A DNA stretch of 9,930 bases from a bacterium (GTDB lineage Bacteria; Planctomycetota; Planctomycetia; Pirellulales; Pirellulaceae): assembly GCA_030432015.1 (NCBI GenBank), contig JAUIHJ010000279.1, forward strand, positions 1-9,930, given 5' to 3'. The notes beneath the pieces are model-generated. The model was not told the DNA's origin, did not search any database, and saw nothing but the letters and a program-made list of their open reading frames with translations. A program made the translations under genes and the position numbers. Positions 1 to 5,808 of this stretch are shown piece after piece; position 1 is the first letter of the stretch; every line of letters begins with the position of its first letter.

Positions 1-10
1 TCCGGGCTCG

Positions 11-1165
11 TCAGTCCCATTCGCCCAACGTGATCCGTTTTTCGATAATCGTATTGCCGCGTCGAATCCCAATCGGCACGGTACTGCCCGGCGGATGCTT
101 GGCGATTAACGCGGTGAGTTGATTGAAGTCTGCGACGGGCTGGCCGTCGTAGCTCACAATCATATCACCGGCACGGATCTGAGCTTTTTCTGCGGAGCTG
201 CCCGCGGTCACGGATCGGATGAACCAGTCCGGCCCGAGGTGGCTCGGTGAAATACCCAGAAAAGCGCCGTCCCGGCGATCGACTTCCGCGATCATCGCCT
301 TGCGCAGCTGATCCGCGCCAGGTTCGGTTACTTGGGTGCCATACAGCATTACTTTTTCCAACTTCTTGCATTTCTGAATATGTTCCAGACCAGCATTGGT
401 GATGGGAACATACAGCAATTTGACGAATTGAAGGCGAGCTACCTTGGCCAAATGTCCGAGCGTCTGGTCACTAATTTTGACACGTTTGATTTTCACAACC
501 GAAACGTTGGGCATCTGCTCGATATGCCGAATCCATGCTGGATCGACCCGTTTTCCATCGAATGTGATCTGATCCACATCGACCAGCCATCGCAGCCGTT
601 TCAGATCCTGTTCGGTGCCGCGCCAGTTGTTGCCGATTCTCAATTCGATGACGCCATCCATGATCGGCAGCCCGGTCTCTTCGTGTTGCCGATCAAGGCG
701 TGCGCCGAGCTGTTCGAGTACATCGAGGGCCCGTTGTTGCCGCAGCGCGTCCAGTTTGTCGAGGGCATCTTGCGCGCGTCGTGACGCGGCGGTTACACGA
801 AGCGAGGCGACTTTCTGCAGTGCGTCGCGCGCCGCCAATTCCGTCTCCACCTCCCCCGAGACGGCCAACTGCTGCAAAATGTTCGCAGCCCGAGTGGACA
901 CTTCCAGGCCCTGACCAACGAGTGCTTCGCCGACGGGCCCAATTGCCGCGGCTCCAGCCGCCTTCAATTCACGCGACGCGGAATCACGCAAGTAATACTG
1001 GTCCGCGCCCAGATCCTCGACCCATTGTTTGATCTGCGCGGCCGAAGGCGGCGCGGGCGGTTCTGCCCGCGCGGGGAATCCCCAGGTCGCGGCGAGCGCT
1101 AGCCACAAGCCGATTCCTACCAACCACTTTGCAAGTTGCGAATCCGATCCATTCATGCCTTGCAT
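11..1165 (-). CDS. Exported HEAT/leucine-rich-repeat protein with C-terminal PDZ domain
   Basis: The 384-residue product begins with a Sec-type signal peptide: a hydrophobic stretch at about residues 13-30 and a likely cleavage after ARA (residue 34). Residues 41-100 match the HEAT-like helical module common in planctomycete exported proteins (aspartate/leucine-rich start, then a REL..G.AA..PV..AL pattern). Residues 105-160 are Ala/Leu/Arg-rich and probably helical. Residues 190-290 carry irregular leucine-rich repeats (for example ITFDGKRV, VKIKRVKISDQTLGHLA, VKLLYVPITNAGLEHI). Residues 300-383 form a PDZ domain with the GxxAEKAxIRAGDMIVSYDGQPV core. No protease domain is visible, so the PDZ is probably a binding module rather than part of an HtrA-type enzyme. 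A role in periplasmic protein interaction is inference. The ATG at 1165 was chosen; an in-frame ATG at 1156 would also work. The gene is divergent from the membrane protein gene at 1386. Confidence 0.85.
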   Translation of the reverse strand: MQGMNGSDSQLAKWLVGIGLWLALAATWGFPARAEPPAPPSAAQIKQWVEDLGADQYYLRDSASRELKAAGAAAIGPVGEALVGQGLEVSTRAANILQQLAVSGEVETELAARDALQKVASLRVTAASRRAQDALDKLDALRQQRALDVLEQLGARLDRQHEETGLPIMDGVIELRIGNNWRGTEQDLKRLRWLVDVDQITFDGKRVDPAWIRHIEQMPNVSVVKIKRVKISDQTLGHLAKVARLQFVKLLYVPITNAGLEHIQKCKKLEKVMLYGTQVTEPGADQLRKAMIAEVDRRDGAFLGISPSHLGPDWFIRSVTAGSSAEKAQIRAGDMIVSYDGQPVADFNQLTALIAKHPPGSTVPIGIRRGNTIIEKRITLGEWD

Positions 1166-1385
1166 TGTGGTCTGTTTTTGTCGCAGACGCCAGCCGAAAG
1201 CTCAAGCCACCGGCACGTCGACGCGGGCTGGCGACGCCGCGGACCATTGCTGCCTTACTTCCGGCGCGGTGGATGTTCTCCTAGAATGATCGCTGCCTGA
1301 GAGCCGCTGCCGGTTTGTAACCCGGTCGAGTGGCGTGGCGCGATCCGTCCTGCATCTCCTTTTATCACCGCCGCGCCGTTCGCCT
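1166..1385. promoter_or_regulatory. Divergent intergenic region with a weak -10-like site
   Basis: This gap separates the minus-strand PDZ protein gene from the plus-strand membrane protein gene, so promoters for both should lie here. The best plus-strand candidate is TAGAAT at 1282-1287, but no good -35 hexamer sits 16-18 bases upstream (TTCCGG at 1259-1264 is poor). A short inverted pair, GTCTG at 1170-1174 and CAGAC at 1184-1188, lies just upstream of the minus-strand start. No small gene is convincing here; the plus frame open from 1335 is treated as upstream extension of the next gene. Confidence 0.3.
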
Positions 1386-1811
1386 ATGTGGTTCAGCATC
1401 CTATTTGGCCTGTGTTTGTGCGGCCTTTCCGCAATCATGTTGATGCGCAACCGCGCGGCATGGCGGACGGTGGATGGGACGGAACGAGATGAAGGTGAAC
1501 GAAGCTTCCAGCAGCGCCAATACCGCCGCCGGGGGTATGCCACGGCACTAATTGGAGTGGTCGGTCTTTCCATCATCCTGAGCGTCTGGGTGCCGGATTC
1601 CACCGCGGCAGCGTTCTACTGGATCGGCGTCATCTTGCTGGTTTGTTGGATGGCGCTGCTGGCCGTCGCGGACCTGATCGCCACGCGAAGTCACTTCAAC
1701 CGCCTGCTCCAAGATCAACGGGACGAACGCTTGGTGCTCGAGGCGGAACTTGACCAAATCAGACGCCATCAGGGAAACGGCCAAGCCAAACCGTCCAAGG
1801 ATTCGCAATGA
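1386..1811 (+). CDS. Small membrane protein with three predicted helices and a charged C-terminal tail
   Basis: I do not recognise the family. The frame is open from an ATG at 1335, but I chose the ATG at 1386 because it places the first hydrophobic helix (residues about 3-20) at the N-terminus; the extra 17 residues look like untranslated sequence. The 141-residue product has further helices at about 51-69 and 76-98, an Arg/Glu/Gln-rich loop between helices 1 and 2, and a charged tail (about 100-130, rich in R, E, D, L and Q) that could form a coiled coil. Its TGA stop overlaps the ATG of the dehydrogenase gene in an ATGA arrangement, so the two are probably cotranscribed and translationally coupled. 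Any functional link to the dehydrogenase is inference. Confidence 0.7.
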   Translation: MWFSILFGLCLCGLSAIMLMRNRAAWRTVDGTERDEGERSFQQRQYRRRGYATALIGVVGLSIILSVWVPDSTAAAFYWIGVILLVCWMALLAVADLIATRSHFNRLLQDQRDERLVLEAELDQIRRHQGNGQAKPSKDSQ

Positions 1812-2872
1812 AACAGTTCGAGATTGCCGTCTATCCGGGCGACGGTATTGGCCCGGAAGTCACCGACGAGGCAGTGCGCGTCTTGCACGCGGTCGCGCAA
1901 CGCGACGGGACCTTTGCGCTGAACCTGACGACGTTTCCCTGGGGCTATCGCTATTGGGAGCAGCATGGCCGCGTCGTCCCGGAAGACTTCATTGACGTGT
2001 TGCGGCCTTTTGACGCAATTTTTCTGGGGGCGGTCGGTTGGCCAGAGAAACTGCCCGATCATGTGACGCTGGCGCCGCTGGTCGAGATCCGGCAGACGTT
2101 CGATCAGTACGCCTGCGTTCGCCCGGCGAAATTGCTGCCGGGCGTCAGGAGCGTCCTCGCGGACAAAGGGCCGGAGCAGATTGACTTTGTGGTCCTGCGC
2201 GAAAATTCGGAAGGCGAATATGTCAACGTCGGTGGCCGCTTCAAACGTGGTCAGGCCGATGAAATCGCGGTGCAGACCGCGGTCCACTCCCGCCGCGGCG
2301 TGGAACGCATCTTGCGGTATGGCTTCGCTCTGGCCCTGCGCCGCCGCCAACGTTTAACCATGGTCACCAAGTCCAATGCGCAGCGATTTTCGTACGTCAT
2401 GTGGGACGAAATCCTCGAGACGCTCGCGCCCGAGTTTCCAGCCGTCGAAGTTGACCGGCAACACTGTGATGCCGCCGTCATGAACATGGTCCGGATGCCG
2501 GAACATTTCGACGTGATCGTCGCCTCGAACTTGTTCGGTGACCTGTTAACCGACCTGGGCGGCACGATCGGTGGCGGTCTGGGGCTGGCCCCCAGCACCA
2601 ACACCAATCCGCAGCGGACGGCTCCTTCGATGTTCGAGCCGGTGCATGGTTCGGCGCCCGACATTGCGGGCCAGGGAATCGCCAACCCGGTCGCCGCGAT
2701 CTTGAGCGCGGCCATGATGCTGGACCATCTGGAGTTACACGCTGCCGCCGAGCGGATTCGGAACGCCGTAGAACGGGCCATGGCCAGCGGCGCGCAAACA
2801 CGTGACTTGGGCGGTACACTGACGACACGCGAAGCGGCAACCGCGGTGTTGGAGCAGCTCGAGTCGGCCTGA
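1808..2872 (+). CDS. Tartrate/D-malate dehydrogenase-like, isopropylmalate/isocitrate dehydrogenase family
   Basis: This 354-residue soluble protein is a complete member of the beta-hydroxyacid oxidative decarboxylase family, which oxidises and decarboxylates a 2-hydroxyacid using NAD(P). It shows GDGIGPEV (11-18), substrate arginines in IRQTFDQY and VRP (R95, R105) and RENSEGEY (R131, Y138), the catalytic TKSNAQR segment (K188), metal-binding aspartates D221, D245 and D249, the family signature starting NLFGDLLTDLGG (241), and the cofactor loop EPVHGSAPDIAG (277-288). Asp285-Ile286 occupies the position where NADP-dependent isocitrate dehydrogenase has Lys-Tyr, so NAD is the expected cofactor. 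PDHVTL (83-88) and FDQYACVRP (98-106) resemble the tartrate dehydrogenase/D-malate dehydrogenase branch (TtuC, DmlA) more than LeuB, and no leucine-pathway genes adjoin it. Substrate choice among tartrate, D-malate and 3-isopropylmalate remains inference. The start overlaps the preceding stop. Confidence 0.93.
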   Translation: MKQFEIAVYPGDGIGPEVTDEAVRVLHAVAQRDGTFALNLTTFPWGYRYWEQHGRVVPEDFIDVLRPFDAIFLGAVGWPEKLPDHVTLAPLVEIRQTFDQYACVRPAKLLPGVRSVLADKGPEQIDFVVLRENSEGEYVNVGGRFKRGQADEIAVQTAVHSRRGVERILRYGFALALRRRQRLTMVTKSNAQRFSYVMWDEILETLAPEFPAVEVDRQHCDAAVMNMVRMPEHFDVIVASNLFGDLLTDLGGTIGGGLGLAPSTNTNPQRTAPSMFEPVHGSAPDIAGQGIANPVAAILSAAMMLDHLELHAAAERIRNAVERAMASGAQTRDLGGTLTTREAATAVLEQLESA

Positions 2873-3046
2873 GCGACCGATCACGATCCTGCGGCGCATA
2901 CCGCGTCACGGACATCACGTTGCGGACACCGCGTCACGGGGACAGCACGTTTTTCGCCGACAAGCCCGTTCCCTCAGCCGATCCGCCGGGCGGCGAACAA
3001 CGAGCCAGTCCGACACGTGTCGCTGCATGTCGATCGGTCATTTAGG
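2868..3046 (-). repeat. Palindromic repeat element, copy A (diverged, inverted)
   Basis: This stretch aligns, in opposite orientation, with the elements at 4196-4345 and 7519-7671. Shared blocks are the outer end CGGTCATTTAGG (3035-3046), the inner inverted repeat TTTTTCGCCG (2950-2959) with CGGCGAACAA (2991-3000, one mismatch), the block GGGCGGCGAACAACGAGCC (2988-3006), and a degenerate left end starting CCTGAGCGACCGA (2868). It is about 29 bases longer than the other copies because of an internal duplication. It occupies the whole gap between the convergent dehydrogenase and WD40 genes and overlaps both stop codons (TGA 2870-2872 on plus, TAA 3044-3042 on minus). It may act as a bidirectional terminator by folding into a hairpin, but this is inference. 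Confidence 0.75.
2900..2955. repeat. 28-bp imperfect tandem duplication inside element copy A
   Basis: ACCGCGTCACGG occurs at 2900-2911 and again at 2928-2939, a period of 28 bases; each is followed by a similar ACATCACGTT or ACAGCACGTT segment. The other two element copies have a single unit at this place, so the duplication explains most of the extra length of copy A. Confidence 0.6.
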
Positions 3047-4130
3047 CGTCCGCCTGGGCACCCCATGCCAGCAGGTGGATGGGCGATGTATTGCCTGCGT
3101 AGCGACCTTCCTTGTCGAGTCGTCGGCCATTGCCGTTGCTCCCGCGATTTGTGGCGACGACGGCCAGGCGCGTGCCGTCTGGATGCACGCTCAGGCTATG
3201 GCAGTTTGGCATCTTGGTGTTCACGTAGAACGGCGCGTCGTCCTCGGGCCGTTGAAAAAGTAGCTGGCCTTGCCCGGGTGTACCGCTGGTCACGGCCATC
3301 ACAAATCCTTCGTCGTGTAAGTGGATATCGTGCACCAGGCAGTGGTTCGGCGCGCCCAGTTTGAGCGTGTGTGTCACGGCACGTGTGGCGACGTCAAACA
3401 GCAGAATCGTCGGTGTGCCTTGAACCGTACCTCCGTTCTTGGGCGTGGTGCCGCCGCAAGCGAGCGTCTGGCCTGTCTTATCGAATGCCAGCACTCGGGC
3501 GCCTCCCACATCTTGCAGGCGGTGCAGCAGGTACAGGACGGACGCGTCGAACTCGCCCAGGCATTCTCCCGTGGCGACATCCCATTGTTTTACCACCCCG
3601 CGATCGTCTCCCGTGACCAGGGTGCGTCCATCCGGATGGTAGCGAACACAAAATACATCCTGCCCATGCCCGACCAATTCTTGCTGCAGGCTGCCGTCAT
3701 CGGCCGACCAGATTCGGACAACCTGATCACGTCCACACGTTGCCAACGTGTGGCCATCCGGACTGACGTGCAATTCGCGGAGCCAGCCGTCGTGGGCCGC
3801 TGCCTGGATCCAGGTTGGCGTCGGGTGAGGTTGATCGTACGCCCAGCCGCGGAGCTGGCCCCATGAATCGCCGGTGAACAACCGGGTGCCAGCGGTGTTA
3901 AATCCCAAGGCGTGAACCCAGCCGTCGTGGCCCTCCATGACCGGCAGTTCGGTTGCCTTGTCTGCTTCGAGCGACCAGCGGCGAACCTGGGCATCGAAGC
4001 CGCCGGCTACAAGCTGCGTGCCACAGGGGCTAAAGCGAGCTGCAACGATCTGCGGCTCGGCGCTGACCACATACTGTTCATGCGTTTCGAAACGGGACTT
4101 CAGTGTCTCGGTGTCGTTCGATTGGATCAT
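3042..4130 (-). CDS. WD40 repeat protein, probable seven-bladed beta-propeller
   Basis: The 362-residue protein has seven recognisable WD-type blades: residues about 28-54, 66-97, 111-142, 153-184, 208-247, 264-293 and 308-356. Typical elements are GHDGWVHALGFN, VSPDGHTLATCGRDQVVRIWS, YHPDGRTLVTGDDRGVVKQWD and VHPDGTRLAVVATN. This is enough for one closed propeller and nothing else. There is no signal peptide or membrane helix, so it is predicted to be cytoplasmic, unlike its exported neighbours. Propellers are binding platforms and no catalytic function can be read from it. It lies 290 bases downstream of the DUF1501 gene on the same strand; in planctomycetes WD40 genes often accompany DUF1549 and DUF1501 genes. 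The TAA stop is formed by the terminal repeat of element copy A (CCTAAATG read on the minus strand). No Shine-Dalgarno site precedes the ATG. Confidence 0.9.
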   Translation of the reverse strand: MIQSNDTETLKSRFETHEQYVVSAEPQIVAARFSPCGTQLVAGGFDAQVRRWSLEADKATELPVMEGHDGWVHALGFNTAGTRLFTGDSWGQLRGWAYDQPHPTPTWIQAAAHDGWLRELHVSPDGHTLATCGRDQVVRIWSADDGSLQQELVGHGQDVFCVRYHPDGRTLVTGDDRGVVKQWDVATGECLGEFDASVLYLLHRLQDVGGARVLAFDKTGQTLACGGTTPKNGGTVQGTPTILLFDVATRAVTHTLKLGAPNHCLVHDIHLHDEGFVMAVTSGTPGQGQLLFQRPEDDAPFYVNTKMPNCHSLSVHPDGTRLAVVATNRGSNGNGRRLDKEGRYAGNTSPIHLLAWGAQADA

Positions 4131-4420
4131 TGACGGACGGCCCCGGGGTGAAGGTCTGAAAAAGGTTCTATTTGATGTTGGCTCGGCTTAAGCAACCTAA
4201 ATGACCGAGTGCAATTCGGCGACCGTTCGGGATCGGCTCGTTTTTCGCCGCCCGTCAGATTCAACTGCGGAAAAACCGCCTGTCGGCGAAAAAGGTGCCT
4301 GTCCCGCTGACGGGGTGTGCGCTGCTGAATCGCGCTCGGCCATTTTGTAAAGCCATGTTCCCAATGTCGCTGCCGTCGGCAGTGCGGACGAAATGATGAA
4401 AAATATATTTGAAGCGTGTC
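4131..4420. other. Intergenic gap between the DUF1501 and WD40 genes
   Basis: This 290-base gap holds element copy B (4196-4345) and no convincing gene. On the DUF1501-proximal side there is an AT-rich patch (4399-4410) and a perfect 5-bp hairpin CTGCC-GTC-GGCAG at 4370-4382, without a following T-tract in the direction of transcription. On the WD40 side a weak minus-strand -35-like TTGCTT (4195-4190) directly adjoins the element end, with an A/T-rich AATAGA about 17 bases on. The WD40 gene may therefore have its own promoter, but the evidence is thin. Confidence 0.4.
4196..4345 (+). repeat. Palindromic repeat element, copy B
   Basis: This 150-bp unit aligns without gaps to 7519-7668 and, inverted, to 2868-3046. 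Its ends are imperfect inverted repeats: CCTAAATGACCGAGTGCAAT at the left against the reverse complement of the right end, which reads AAATGGCCGAGCGCGAT. Inside lies a perfect 10-bp inverted repeat, TTTTTCGCCG (4241-4250) and CGGCGAAAAA (4284-4293), around a GCGG-AAAAA-CCGC hairpin (4267-4279). A further CCCG-CTGA-CGGG hairpin is at 4303-4314. The right end lacks the final AGG seen in copy C. No open frame of its own and no transposase are present, so any mobility would need an enzyme encoded elsewhere. Confidence 0.85.
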
Positions 4421-5707
4421 TTAGCTGAGCAGTTCCTTGATCACACCGCAATCATCGTGGGCGATCGGGAGCGGTTGACCTTGGTTGTCGTATTCGGTGT
4501 GTTGGGGATCGATGCCGAGCGCCTTAAACCAGGTGTGGAACATGTGGCCGATGTCGTGTTCTTCGGACTCCACCCAAGTGCCCTCGGCATTGGTTTCACC
4601 AACGGCGATTCCCCGTCCCACGCTGCAGCCTGCCATGGCCAACGACCATGCCTCGGGCCAGTGGTCTCGACCGATGTGACCGTTGATCCGCGGAGTCCTC
4701 CCAAATTCGCTCATCGCGATCACCAAGACCTGATCCAGCATTCCACTCGCCGCGAGATCTTCAATGATCGCCGCAAAGGCTTGATCGAATTTCGGCATCA
4801 AGCTCGCATGACCATTGAAATTGTCGCCGTGGGTGTCCCACCCGTACGAATTGACTTTGACAAACCGAACGCCCGCCTCGAGCATCTTGCGACCGAGCAG
4901 CATATGGCGACCAAATTCGTGGGAACCGTACCGTGCGACATCGGACGCAGAAAAATTTGATTGGTCGAACAGCTCTTTACGGTCCATCAGCGTCTGCGCG
5001 ACGTCAAAGACATAGCTGTTGGCTTCGGTCACGGTCGGATTCCGGCCTTGTTGGTACCGGTTGTTAGCCCGCTGCCGCAGCTCGCTGCGCGCCCGAGCTT
5101 GCGGTTCAGAGAGTGTTTCAGGCCGGAGGAGATTCTCCGGCGGTTGGCCGTCGCCGAAGGCGAGCGCACCGTAGCGCGGTCCCAGGAATCCCGCGTCCTG
5201 ATGCTTGAAGCCGCCACTGCCCGGCTTGATCCAGACATACGGCGGCAACTTGGACTGACCGGGACCCATCAGCTTGGCGACCGCCGACCCGAAATACGGA
5301 TAGGTCACGCCGCGGTTCTTGGGGTCGCCGCGCTGGATCCGAGCCACACCTGCCGAATGCGAATTGTCCTGCGTGCACAGACTGCGGATGATCGCCATGT
5401 GGTGCATCTGTTGCGCGGTGCGGGGGAGCAACTCGCTGATCTGAATTCCCGGCACCGTCGTGTCAATCGCACGAAACGGGCCACCAAACTGTGTGTTGGG
5501 CTTGGGGTCCCAGCTCTCCAGTTGGCTCATGCCCCCGTCGATCCAGACGAACAGAACCTGCCGTTTGTTGTGGTTGACGTCGTCCGCCAATACCGGTGGC
5601 AGCAGCCCGCCGAGCCCCGCGGTGCCGATCGCCCCGGCACCGACCGCCCCCAGCCAATTGCGACGCGATAGTTGGTGCTCCCATGGCTTGCATAACGGTT
5701 GGTTCAT
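4421..5707 (-). CDS. DUF1501 family protein with Tat signal
   Basis: From the ATG at 5707 the product has 428 residues. It opens with a twin-arginine signal, SRRNWLGAVG (residues 14-23), then a Gly/Ala-rich hydrophobic stretch ending at PPVLA (41), so export in folded form is predicted. The DUF1501 domain fills the rest: VLFVWIDGGMSQLESWDPKP (51-70), DNSHSAG (114-120), GWDTHGDN (289-296), SEFGRTPRIN (333-342) and GRDHWP (346-351). DUF1501 is related to the sulfatase/alkaline phosphatase fold, and the Asp/His-rich motifs fit a metal site, but no substrate is established. The frame is open up to 5851, overlapping the DUF1549 gene, but the Tat signal fixes the start at 5707, about 100 bases after the upstream stop. 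A weak AAGAGA precedes the ATG. It lies downstream of the DUF1549 gene on the same strand, probably in one operon. Confidence 0.92.
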   Translation of the reverse strand: MNQPLCKPWEHQLSRRNWLGAVGAGAIGTAGLGGLLPPVLADDVNHNKRQVLFVWIDGGMSQLESWDPKPNTQFGGPFRAIDTTVPGIQISELLPRTAQQMHHMAIIRSLCTQDNSHSAGVARIQRGDPKNRGVTYPYFGSAVAKLMGPGQSKLPPYVWIKPGSGGFKHQDAGFLGPRYGALAFGDGQPPENLLRPETLSEPQARARSELRQRANNRYQQGRNPTVTEANSYVFDVAQTLMDRKELFDQSNFSASDVARYGSHEFGRHMLLGRKMLEAGVRFVKVNSYGWDTHGDNFNGHASLMPKFDQAFAAIIEDLAASGMLDQVLVIAMSEFGRTPRINGHIGRDHWPEAWSLAMAGCSVGRGIAVGETNAEGTWVESEEHDIGHMFHTWFKALGIDPQHTEYDNQGQPLPIAHDDCGVIKELLS

Positions 5708-5808
5708 TGGTTTCTCTTGTGGGGTCTGGTGTCTTGAGTTGTACCCGGCCAGATTGTTCCGGGATCGGCTTGAGGGCAGGCATGGCGCCACGGCGTGGAA
5801 CGGTTCGG

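Noticed and set aside
1769..2350. Minus-strand open frame opposite the dehydrogenase gene
   Set aside because: The opposite strand encodes a complete dehydrogenase with catalytic motifs; this frame is a coding shadow.
1808..2872. Assignment as leuB (3-isopropylmalate dehydrogenase)
   Set aside because: PDHVTL and FDQYACVRP fit the tartrate/D-malate branch better and no leucine synthesis genes are adjacent, though the substrate is not proven.
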